The notes beneath the pieces are model-generated. The model ran no database searches. It was not told where the DNA came from and saw nothing but the letters and a program-made list of their open reading frames with translations. The position numbers and the translations under genes were made by a program. Of a DNA stretch of 12,225 nt, positions 1 to 7,123 are shown piece by piece; within the stretch, counting starts at the first letter, position 1, and each line of letters starts with the position of its first letter. The DNA comes from Pseudonocardia sp. (lineage in GTDB: Bacteria; Actinomycetota; Actinomycetes; Mycobacteriales; Pseudonocardiaceae), in assembly GCA_030453005.1 (NCBI GenBank), contig JAKDLE010000029.1:1-12225 (forward strand), read 5' to 3'.

Positions 1-1
1 C

Positions 2-1489
2 GGCGAGGGAGACCCGTTCCGCACCAACCGCCGCTTCAAGCTGCTGTCCGAGGGACAGCCCGCCACCCGGCTCTCGACCGCCTTCGACTCCGTCACCCTC
101 TACGGCCGTGACCCCGACACCCGCCCCGACGTGTACGGCAAGGTCGGCACGTCGGGCGTCTCGATCGCCACGCTCGAGGACATGAAGGTGCTCTACGGCG
201 GGTTCGATCTCACCTCGCCGAGCACGTCGGTATCGATGACGATCAACGGCCCGGCGCCGACGATCCTGGCGTACTACCTCAACACCGCGATCGACCAGAC
301 TCATGCGCGCTTCCGTGAGGAGGAGGGCCGCGAGCCCGACGCGGGAGAGCGCGAGGAGCTGACGGCGTTCACCCTCGCGAACGTCCGCGGCACGGTGCAG
401 GCCGACATCTTCAAGGAGGACCAGGGCCAGAACACCTGCATCTTCTCCACCGAGTTCTCGCTGCGGATGATGGCCGACATCCAGGAGTGGTTCATCGAGC
501 ACAAGGTGCGCAACTTCTACTCGGTCTCGATCTCCGGCTACCACATCGCCGAGGCCGGGGCGAACCCGATCAGCCAGCTCGCGTTCACCCTGTCCAACGG
601 GTTCACCTTCGTCGAGAGCTACCTCGCGCGCGGGATGAACGTCGACGACTTCGCGCCGAACCTGTCGTTCTTCTTCTCCAACGGCATGGACGCCGAGTAC
701 TCGGTGATCGGCCGGGTCGCCCGCCGGATCTGGGCCGTCGCCATGCGGGAGCGCTACGGGGCGAACGAGCGGAGCCAGAAGCTCAAGTACCACGTGCAGA
801 CCAGTGGACGGTCGCTGCACGCGCAGGAGATGAACTTCAACGACATCCGCACCACGCTGCAGGCGCTGTGCGCGCTCTACGACAACGCCAACTCGCTGCA
901 CACCAACGCCTACGACGAGGCCGTCACGACGCCGACCGAGGAGTCGGTGCGCCGCGCGATGGCCATTCAGATGATCATCAACAAGGAGTGGGGACTCTCG
1001 ATGAACGAGAACCCGCTCCAGGGGTCGCACATCGTCGACGAGCTCACCGACCTCGTCGAGGAGGCCGTGCTGACCGAGTTCGACCGCATCTCCGAACGCG
1101 GCGGCGTGCTCGGTGCGATGGAGACCGGCTACCAGCGCGGCCGCATCCAGGACGAGTCGATGCTCTACGAGCACCGCAAGCACGACGGCTCGCTGCCGCT
1201 CGTCGGCGTCAACACGTTCGTCAAGCCCGACGACCCCGACGCCGGGCCGGTGGAGATCGAGCTGGCGCGCGCCACGGAGGCGGAGAAGGAGAGCCAGCTC
1301 GCGCGGCTCGCCGACTTCCAGGGACGCCACTCGACCGAGGCGCAGGAGGCGATCCGCCGCCTGCAGGAGGTGGCCACGGGCGAGGGCAACGTGTTCGACG
1401 AGCTCATGCGCGCTTCCCGCGTCTGCTCGCTGGGCCAGCTGACCGAGGCGTTCTTCGAGGTCGGGGGCCAGTACCGGCGCAATATGTGA
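2..1489 (+). CDS. icmF: Fused isobutyryl-CoA mutase IcmF, C-terminal mutase part (5' end outside window)
   Basis: The reading frame is open from the window edge, giving 495 residues. IcmF is an adenosylcobalamin enzyme that interconverts isobutyryl-CoA and n-butyryl-CoA; the family carries a B12-binding domain and a MeaI-like G-protein domain N-terminal to the mutase, and full length is about 1,080 residues, so roughly 600 residues are missing here. The visible part holds the linker end and most of the TIM-barrel mutase: [13 protein letters not shown] near residue 23, [11 protein letters not shown] near 76, and SISGYH with the active-site His near residue 181. Where methylmalonyl-CoA mutase has Arg207 in its VRNT motif, this protein has Gln143 in GQNT, the isobutyryl-type signature. 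The C-terminus ends without a B12 domain, as in IcmF; the ending ([17 protein letters not shown]) is IcmF-like rather than like the stand-alone large subunit IcmA. Ordinary codon use, no lesion seen. Confidence 0.9.
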   Translation, partial: GEGDPFRTNRRFKLLSEGQPATRLSTAFDSVTLYGRDPDTRPDVYGKVGTSGVSIATLEDMKVLYGGFDLTSPSTSVSMTINGPAPTILAYYLNTAIDQTHARFREEEGREPDAGEREELTAFTLANVRGTVQADIFKEDQGQNTCIFSTEFSLRMMADIQEWFIEHKVRNFYSVSISGYHIAEAGANPISQLAFTLSNGFTFVESYLARGMNVDDFAPNLSFFFSNGMDAEYSVIGRVARRIWAVAMRERYGANERSQKLKYHVQTSGRSLHAQEMNFNDIRTTLQALCALYDNANSLHTNAYDEAVTTPTEESVRRAMAIQMIINKEWGLSMNENPLQGSHIVDELTDLVEEAVLTEFDRISERGGVLGAMETGYQRGRIQDESMLYEHRKHDGSLPLVGVNTFVKPDDPDAGPVEIELARATEAEKESQLARLADFQGRHSTEAQEAIRRLQEVATGEGNVFDELMRASRVCSLGQLTEAFFEVGGQYRRNM

Positions 1490-1530
1490 GTGGTACCGTG
1501 GTTGATGTCACACCTCGATCGGAGCCGCTC

Positions 1531-1749
1531 ATGGCCTTTCCCATCCGTGATCTGCCGCCGGACATCGTCGAGAAACTGGACATCCTGGCCAAACAGCGCC
1601 ACCTCAGCCGCAACTCCTACGTCGTCGAGGTACTGACCGAGCACACGCGGCGTCTGCGGCCGACCGTCACAGCGGAGAGCTTCGCCGCCGCCGTCGAACT
1701 GGCGGCGGACCTCGGCGACGAGGAGCTGATGCGTCGAGCCTGGCGGTGA
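1531..1749 (+). CDS. vapB: VapB-type ribbon-helix-helix antitoxin
   Basis: A 72-residue protein that should neutralise the downstream PIN toxin and bind the operon promoter. Residues about 3-37 read as a ribbon-helix-helix: a short strand (FPIRDLP), helix (DIVEKLDILAKQ), turn (RHLSRNSY) and second helix (VVEVLTEHTR). The acidic, alanine-rich C-terminal half is the usual toxin-wrapping tail. I chose the ATG because GGAG lies 6 bases upstream; an in-frame GTG at 1498 is possible but lacks a good ribosome site. It begins 41 bases after icmF, so it may be read through from it or have its own promoter in that gap. Its stop overlaps the toxin start (GTGA), implying coupled translation. The family call rests on pattern and context. 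Confidence 0.8.
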   Translation: MAFPIRDLPPDIVEKLDILAKQRHLSRNSYVVEVLTEHTRRLRPTVTAESFAAAVELAADLGDEELMRRAWR

Positions 1750-2165
1750 AGGGCTGGCTGGTCGACAAGTCGGCGCTCTGGAAGATGCCGCGCTCGCCGG
1801 ACCTCGACGAATGGATCGACCGGATCAACCGGGGCCTGGTGTGGGCATGCGTGCCGACACGCCTCGAGGTCGCCGTGTCGGCGAGGAACGTCGACCACTG
1901 GGCGGTTCTCCGCCGCGATCTCATGAATCCCCTGGTCGACGCGACGACGAGTCCTCGGTCGGAGCGCATCGCGCTGGAGATCATGGATGCCCTGGTGGCG
2001 GGTCGACTGCATCGCTCGGTTCCCCTGCCCGACGTCCTGGTCGCGTCGATCGCCGTGGCCGAGGGGCTGACGGTCCTGCACGACGATCGCGACTTCGAAC
2101 GCATCCGGGACGTCTACGGCGGGCCCGCCGCCGAGCGCCTGGTCCTGGACCGCCGACCAGGCTGA
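1746..2165 (+). CDS. vapC: VapC-type PIN-domain ribonuclease toxin
   Basis: A 139-residue PIN-domain protein, the normal size for VapC toxins, which are Mg2+-dependent endoribonucleases that cut tRNA or rRNA and stop growth when free of antitoxin. The acidic metal-binding residues are all present: Asp7 (LVDKSAL), Glu41 (TRLEV), Asp96 (PLPDVLVAS) and Asp114/Asp116 (HDDRDF). The start is GTG overlapping the antitoxin TGA by 4 bases. The active site looks intact, so the pair should be functional. The RNA target cannot be read from the sequence. The gene converges on the decayed CBS/DUF294 gene, leaving only 75 bases between the two stops and no evident terminator. Confidence 0.86.
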   Translation: MKGWLVDKSALWKMPRSPDLDEWIDRINRGLVWACVPTRLEVAVSARNVDHWAVLRRDLMNPLVDATTSPRSERIALEIMDALVAGRLHRSVPLPDVLVASIAVAEGLTVLHDDRDFERIRDVYGGPAAERLVLDRRPG

Positions 2166-2240
2166 CGAGCCGCCATGCCACGGCGGCCGAGATCGTGTCG
2201 GGGCTCGCCGGGCCGACGCGCGGACCCCGTCGACCCGCGA

Positions 2241-3575
2241 TCAGCCGCAACAGCTGGGCGCGGTTGAGAGCGCCCGGCGTAGGTGCAGCGCCGCGCCGGC
2301 CCGGAACGCCTGGTGGCGGCGGCATCCGCGTCGAGGGTGTCCGCGGCCGCCGCGGCGCGCAGCCGGGCGGGCGTCGACCCGCTGGTCACCCCGGCCGCCA
2401 TGCCCGCCCACCGGGCGAGGTCGACGATCGGCACCAGTCCGCCGCGCTTGAGGTCGAGCCTGCCGCGGCGGCGGCCCGAGTGCTCGACGACGACGTCCCG
2501 CAGGAAGCCGGTGGGCGGACGGTGCGCCAGCGCGTAGCGGCCGAGCAGCCGCAGCAGGTCGAGATGGCGGCGCGCGTCGCGGAACACGTCGGGGATCGCC
2601 GGGCTCGCCCGCACGCCCCACACCGGCCGCGCGTCCACCACCAGCGAGACGAGGATCGGCGCCTTCTCCTGGGCCGGGTCGTTCGTGGCGACGGCGCCGT
2701 TCGCGTCCGCCGGGAACCCGGCGGCGGCCAGACCGGCGAGCACCCGTCCGGCGAGCGCGCGGCAATGCCTCGCGGCGTCGGCGTCGCTCTCCGGGCCGAC
2801 CCACACCAGCGCGCTGTCCACATCCGACGACGGCACCGCCTCCCGGCGGGCGACGCTGCCCAGGGCCAGCCAGGTCAGCGGCCGCGGCGGGGCACCGAGC
2901 TCGTCGACCGCGAGGTCCACCAGCCTGCGCGTCACCGCGTCGACCACCACGGCGGTGATCCCGGCGACGTCCCCGGCGGCCACCCGCGCGTCGTGCAGCG
3001 CGATCACGGTGGGCGTCAGCTCCCGCGGCCGCCGCGACGACGTCGGCCACCGAACCCGCCCGGGCGATCCGCCCGCGCAGCCCGAAGCTGCTGCGGGTGG
3101 TGGCCGCCACCACGTCGACGTCCTCCAGCACCCCGAGCACCTCGCCGGTCGGGGCGAGGACGGGAGCGTGGCGCACCCCGCGGTCGAGCATGTCGAGCAG
3201 CACCTCGCCCCCGAGCCGGTCGCCTGCCGCGGTCCAGGCGGGCGCGGTCATCGCCACGGCCAGCGGCGCGGCGGTGTCGGTGCCGTCGGCGACAGCGGTC
3301 CGCAGGTCGCGGTCGGTGAGGATGCCGACGCGCCCGTCGTCGAGGGGCACCACCACCGCCGACGCGCCGCACGCCGTCATCCGCTGTGCGGCGTCCCGGA
3401 TGGAGGTCGACGGCGGCGGCGCGCGCAGCAGCTCGGCCACCGGGCGCTGCGCGGGGTCCGGCCCCCGGTCCGCGCCGCCCGAGACGGTGCGGCCCAACCG
3501 ACCCGCGATCCATGATCGCTGTCGGTGGTGCAGCAGCGTCAGCGGTGACGCTCCTGCACCGCTTTCGACGATCAT
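2241..3575 (-). pseudogene. Decayed CBS-domain / DUF294 nucleotidyltransferase gene
   Basis: Family members join a cyclic-nucleotide-binding domain, two CBS domains, a DUF294 nucleotidyltransferase and a DUF294 C-terminal helical domain (about 600 residues). Here the frame opens at an ATG overlapping the previous stop (ATGA). CBS1 spans about residues 44-98 (GRVGILTDRDLR) and CBS2 about 105-160 (ILTDRD-like and GVLEDVDVV motifs). After SVADVV (minus-strand bases near 3036) homology jumps to another frame, continuing as ELTPTVIALHDARV from about 3022. That second frame carries an intact transferase core: GSVARRE followed by DVD. Near 2310 homology (QAFRAGAALHLRR) returns to the first frame, which stops at 2241, while the expected next segment (ALNRAQLL) lies in the third frame. 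The cyclic-nucleotide domain is absent; the first 21 codons are hairpin DNA. Two frame changes plus loss at both ends argue for a pseudogene; sequencing error could explain the frame changes but not the missing ends. Confidence 0.75.
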
Positions 3576-3576
3576 G
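3511..3576. repeat. 66-base imperfect inverted repeat (long hairpin)
   Basis: The outer arms CATGATCG (3511-3518) and CGATCATG (3569-3576) are exact complements. The inner part 3527-3560 pairs 7 bases, one mismatch, 7 bases, with a 4-base GCGG loop. The stretch between arms and core is mostly mismatch in DNA but gains three G-U pairs when read as + strand RNA. All parts share one symmetry centre. There is no T-run after it on either strand, so it is not a textbook terminator. It covers the start codon and first 21 codons of the decayed CBS gene. Confidence 0.75.
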
Positions 3577-4048
3577 ACGCGGGCTGGTGCGTTCCGGTGC
3601 TCAGAGCGCTCTGAGCACCGATACGCAACACGTGCAGGGCGTCGTGGGCCAGCAGGAAACCGTCTTGCAGCACGATCGCGGCACCCGCTCCTGCCGGGCC
3701 GGGACGGTCGCGGCGCCTCCGCCACAGCGCGGCCCCGCCCACGACGTAGCCCGCGTCGAGAGCCACGTTGACCAGCAGCACCCGGCGCAGCCGCCGCGCC
3801 TCGCGGTCCACGGCCGCCGCCGCGTAGGGGTCGGCGAGCCGCTCCATGCGCCGCACCCGCAACCGCTCGGCGACCGCGGCGATTCCGAGGTCGACGACGC
3901 CCCAGCCCGCGTTCTGCAGCCCGAACGCGGTGAGGCGGGGCCCGCGCCGGGCGGCGGCGAGGCCGAGGCCTGCGAGGACGCTCGCCCCGCCCCACATCAC
4001 CGTGCTGCGGGCCAGGGAGATCTCGGCCGCCCAGGGATCACGCTCCAC
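3572..4048 (-). CDS. Small DUF6992-like membrane protein
   Basis: A 158-residue protein with four likely membrane segments at about residues 17-33, 42-60, 88-108 and 120-141. The residues that recall DUF6992 are QNAGWG (45-50), NVALDAGY (94-101), LWRRR (108-112) and the last helix with QDGF and DALH (128-139). No biochemical function is known to me. It starts with GTG, 11 bases inside the choline oxidase gene, and no strong ribosome site is visible, so it probably depends on translational coupling. Its stop overlaps the ATG of the decayed CBS gene. The last 15 residues are encoded by palindromic DNA and may not be native to the family. Its place in the choline operon hints at a membrane role near choline uptake, but this is inference. 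Confidence 0.7.
   Translation of the reverse strand: MERDPWAAEISLARSTVMWGGASVLAGLGLAAARRGPRLTAFGLQNAGWGVVDLGIAAVAERLRVRRMERLADPYAAAAVDREARRLRRVLLVNVALDAGYVVGGAALWRRRRDRPGPAGAGAAIVLQDGFLLAHDALHVLRIGAQSALSTGTHQPAS
3588..3627. repeat. 40-base near-perfect palindrome
   Basis: The core 3595-3620 is a perfect 26-base palindrome with arm CGGTGCTCAGAGC. After a 2-base mismatch on each side, symmetry resumes with TGCGT (3588-3592) and ACGCA (3623-3627), so 18 of 20 positions pair. It lies inside the last codons of the DUF6992-like gene, encoding GAQSALSTG, and is separated by 11 bases from the 66-base inverted repeat. No T-run follows on either strand. It may be a protein-binding site, a REP-like element or an atypical terminator. 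Confidence 0.8.
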
Positions 4049-5588
4049 GAAGGAGGTCCGCCGCCTTCTCCCCGATCATCATGCAGGTGATGTTGGGGTT
4101 GATCGCGGGCAGGAACGGCAGGATCGACGCGTCCGCGATCCGCAGACCCTCGACGCCGCGGACCCGCAGCTGCGGGTCGACCACGGCGAGCGGGTCCGAG
4201 TCCGGGCCCATCTTCGCCGTGCACGCCGGGTGGTAGACGGTGTTGTGGGTCTTGCGGACGTAGTCGGCGAGCTCGTCGTCGGTGACGGCGTCGGGCCCCG
4301 GCGCCAGCTCCCTGGTGATCCACTCTCTCAGCGCGGGCTGCTCCGCGATCCGCCGCGCCAGCCGCACCCCGTGCAGCATCACCGCCATGTCGTGACCTGA
4401 AGGGTCGGTGAAGTAGCGCGGGTCGACGCGGGCCCGGTCGCGGAAGTCGCGGCTGCGCAGCCGCACCGTGCCCCGGGACCGCCCGCGGGTGACGTTGGGC
4501 GTGAGGCAGAAGCCGTTGTCGGTGGTCGGGTAGCCCCAGCGCACCGTGTTCAGGTCGAAGGGCACCGAGCCGTAGTGCATCATCAGGTCCGGCCGGTCGA
4601 GGTGGGCCTGCGTGCGCGCGAACAGGCCGATCTCCCACCACTGCGTGGAGCGGGTCACCATCGGCCGGGCGGCCTCCCACATCACCAGCCCCTCGACGTG
4701 GTCGTCGAGGTTGGCGCCGACGCCGGGTGCGTCCACCCGTACGTCGATCCCGAACTCGCGCAGGTGCTCACCCGGGCCGATGCCCGAGAGCATAAGCAGC
4801 GTCGGCGTGCCGATCGCGCCGGTGGACAGGATCACCTCGCGGCGGGCGCCGACGACCCGCCTGCCCGGGCCGATGTCCTGCTGGTACTCGACACCGGTGG
4901 CCCGGCCCGCCTCGAACAGCACGCGCGACGCCCAGGCCCCGGTCAGCACCGAGAGGTTGGGGCGCCGCCCGATGATCGGGTGCAGGTAGGCGCGCGACGA
5001 CGAGGCGCGGGAGCCGTCGGGCTCGCGGTTGATCTGGAAGAACCCGGCGCCCTCGGTGACCGTCGTGCCCTCGTTGAACCGCACCGTCGGCAACCCGACC
5101 GCCGCCGCCGCCTTCAGCACCGCGACGCCGCACGGGTCGTCCGGGTCGATGTGGTGGACGGTGACCGGACCGGACCGGCCGTGTCCCTCCCACTCCCCGT
5201 CGTTGGTCTCCAGCCGCCTGATCAGCGGCCAGCACTCGTCGGCCGACCAGCCCTCGCACCCGCTCGCGGCCCACTCGTCGAGGTCCTCGCGCGGGGTCCA
5301 GAACGCGATGCACGAGTTGTGCGAGGAGCAGCCGCCGAGCACCTTCGCCCGCGCGTGCCGCAGGAACGAGTTGCCGTGCTCCTGGGGCTCGACGAGGTAG
5401 TCCCAGTCGTAGCCGGAGTCCAGCAGCGCCATCCAGTCGGTCAGCCGCAGGATATTCGGGTCGTCCACGTCGGACGGCCCGGCCTCCAGCAGGCACACGG
5501 TGATCGCCGGGTCCTCCGATAGCCGCGCGGCCAGCGCGCAGCCCGACGAGCCGCCGCCGACGACGACGTAGTCGAAGGTGTCGGTCAC
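4038..5588 (-). CDS. codA: Choline oxidase (GMC flavoprotein oxidoreductase)
   Basis: A 516-residue flavoenzyme expected to oxidise choline to betaine aldehyde using O2 and releasing H2O2 (and able, in characterised members, to carry on to glycine betaine). The N-terminus has the FAD-binding Rossmann motif VVGGGSSGCALAARLSE. From my recall of the Arthrobacter globiformis sequence, the key residues all match: His90 and Ser92 in CSSHNSC (His99, the covalent FAD link, and Ser101), Glu299 (Glu312, binds the trimethylammonium group), the WWEIG motif (Trp331), His338 (His351), His453 in NTVYHP (His466) and Asn497 in NPNIT (Asn510). Spacing between the last four is identical. GMC signature 2 is seen as STGAIGTPTLLMLSGIGP. 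The GTG start overlaps the permease stop by 4 bases and has GGAG 8 bases upstream. No signal peptide, so it is cytosolic. The main alternative, a BetA-type dehydrogenase, fits less well. Confidence 0.92.
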   Translation of the reverse strand: MTDTFDYVVVGGGSSGCALAARLSEDPAITVCLLEAGPSDVDDPNILRLTDWMALLDSGYDWDYLVEPQEHGNSFLRHARAKVLGGCSSHNSCIAFWTPREDLDEWAASGCEGWSADECWPLIRRLETNDGEWEGHGRSGPVTVHHIDPDDPCGVAVLKAAAAVGLPTVRFNEGTTVTEGAGFFQINREPDGSRASSSRAYLHPIIGRRPNLSVLTGAWASRVLFEAGRATGVEYQQDIGPGRRVVGARREVILSTGAIGTPTLLMLSGIGPGEHLREFGIDVRVDAPGVGANLDDHVEGLVMWEAARPMVTRSTQWWEIGLFARTQAHLDRPDLMMHYGSVPFDLNTVRWGYPTTDNGFCLTPNVTRGRSRGTVRLRSRDFRDRARVDPRYFTDPSGHDMAVMLHGVRLARRIAEQPALREWITRELAPGPDAVTDDELADYVRKTHNTVYHPACTAKMGPDSDPLAVVDPQLRVRGVEGLRIADASILPFLPAINPNITCMMIGEKAADLLRGA

Positions 5589-7123
5589 GGAGCCTGCTCC
5601 AGGTTGCCCAGGCCCATCTGCGCGGGCATGTGCTCGGGCAGCGTGCCGACGTGGTGACGCCCCCGCAGCAGGTACCACGCCAGTCCGAGGACCACGACGC
5701 CGCCGATGAAGATCGGGGCGATGAAGCGCAGCACCCCGCCGCCGTAGACGGCCTCGCGCGGCCAGGCGAGGTTGACCGCCATGGCGGCGCCCCAGACGAC
5801 GGCCAGGATGTTCACCGGCAGCCCGAGCCTGCCGAGCGAGAAGTAGCCGCCCGTGCGCGCGCCCGGTCCGGGCCACTCCCCGCGCAGCCGCTTGAGCAGC
5901 AGCGGCGCCGTCACCAGCAGGTACGCGATGTAGATCATGATGATCGCCACGCTGGTGACCGCGGTGAAGATCTCCGGTGAGCCGATGTTCGCGACCAGGA
6001 TGGCGAACGCGAGCACGCCGATGAGGATCGACGGGATGACCGGGGTCTTGCGGACCGGGTCGATCCTCGCCAGCGTCGCCCCTCCGGGCAGCGCGTTGTC
6101 GCGGGCCATCGCGAACATCAGCCGGATCGCCGCGGTGTGCACGGCCAGCGTGCACACGGTGATGGCGATCGCGATGCAGATGAGGAACACGGTGCCGACC
6201 GGGCCGCCGAGCACCTGCAGCAGGATCAGCTGCCCGCCGCCGGACTTCTCCCCGATGGCCGGGTCGGACAGGTTCGGCGCGGCGAGGATCAGCAGCAGCA
6301 GGATCAGCCCGCCGATCACGAACGACGCGATCACCGCGCGCAGGATCGCGGTGGGCGCGGTGCGTCGCGGGTCGACGGTCTCCTCGCCGAGCGAGCTGGC
6401 CGTGTCGAAGCCGTACATGACATACGCCGACGCGAGCGCGGCCACCAGGAACGTGCCGAGGTAGCCTCCGCTGCCGTCGGTGAACCCGGTGGTGTCGAAC
6501 AGCACCGACGGCGGGTTCACGATGTTGAACGCGAGCAGCACGATGATCAGCACCGCGGCGACCAGCTCGATGAACACGCCGGTGCTGTTGATCCGGGCCA
6601 TCAGCTTGACCCCGATCGCGTTCACGACCGTGGTGAACAGGATGAGCAGCCCGCCCAGGATGGCCACGTTGGCGGCGGCGTCGCCGGGCTCCGTGGCGTC
6701 GCCGACGATCTGGAAACCGGACCAGATCTGCGGCATGACGAGCTGGTAGGCGAGCACGACGGCGGTGATCGTCACGATCGAGGCCGTGAGCATCATCCAT
6801 CCGGCCAGCCAGGACGTGGCCGGCCCGGCGAGGCGCTTGGACCAGTTGTAGACCGAGCCCGCCACCGGGTAGCGCCCGGCCAGCTCGGCGAAGGACAGCG
6901 CCACCATGAACTGGCCCGCGAAGACCAGCGGCCACGACCACCAGTAGGCGGGGCCGCCGGTGCCGAACCCGAAGTAGAACAGCTGGAACGTGCCGGTCAG
7001 GATCGAGATGTAGCTGACCCCGGCCGCGAAGCTGGCGAACTTCCCGATGCTGCGGTCGAGCGTCTGGCTGTAGCCGAAGTCGGCCATCCCGTCGTCGGTA
7101 CCGCTCTTCGGCGCGATACTCAT
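5585..7123 (-). CDS. APC-superfamily permease (amino acid/choline transporter family)
   Basis: A 512-residue integral membrane protein with about 12 hydrophobic segments. The N-terminal region (GYSQTLDRSIGKFASFA, then a first helix ending in FGFGTGGPAYWWSWP) and the conserved ELAGRYPVAGSVYNW are typical of the amino acid/choline transporter branch, which includes fungal choline permease and GABA permeases. The MYGFDTASSLGEETVDPRR loop between the middle helices is also characteristic. Position between betaine-aldehyde dehydrogenase and choline oxidase makes choline the likely substrate, though an amino acid or GABA cannot be ruled out from sequence. Start ATG overlaps the dehydrogenase stop (ATGA) with GGGAGAGG about 7 bases upstream. 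It is unlike the BCCT-type BetT and ABC-type choline importers usually found with such enzymes. Confidence 0.87.
   Translation of the reverse strand: MSIAPKSGTDDGMADFGYSQTLDRSIGKFASFAAGVSYISILTGTFQLFYFGFGTGGPAYWWSWPLVFAGQFMVALSFAELAGRYPVAGSVYNWSKRLAGPATSWLAGWMMLTASIVTITAVVLAYQLVMPQIWSGFQIVGDATEPGDAAANVAILGGLLILFTTVVNAIGVKLMARINSTGVFIELVAAVLIIVLLAFNIVNPPSVLFDTTGFTDGSGGYLGTFLVAALASAYVMYGFDTASSLGEETVDPRRTAPTAILRAVIASFVIGGLILLLLILAAPNLSDPAIGEKSGGGQLILLQVLGGPVGTVFLICIAIAITVCTLAVHTAAIRLMFAMARDNALPGGATLARIDPVRKTPVIPSILIGVLAFAILVANIGSPEIFTAVTSVAIIMIYIAYLLVTAPLLLKRLRGEWPGPGARTGGYFSLGRLGLPVNILAVVWGAAMAVNLAWPREAVYGGGVLRFIAPIFIGGVVVLGLAWYLLRGRHHVGTLPEHMPAQMGLGNLEQAP

Noticed and set aside
2..1489. Methylmalonyl-CoA mutase
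   Set aside because: The Arg207-equivalent is Gln, there is no C-terminal B12 domain, and the motifs match IcmF.
487..1749. A long Arg-rich open frame joined to the VapB frame
   Set aside because: It is a high-GC shadow of the icmF gene; only the part from ATG 1531 has protein-like composition and a ribosome site.
3016..3040. Programmed +1 ribosomal frameshift in the CBS/DUF294 gene
   Set aside because: No slippery codon with a stop or rare codon is present, the site is just a G/C run, and a second frame change plus missing ends indicate decay.
3511..3627. Integron attC site or insertion-sequence end
   Set aside because: No GTTRRRY/RYYYAAC boxes, no transposase or integrase nearby and no target-site duplication that I could see.
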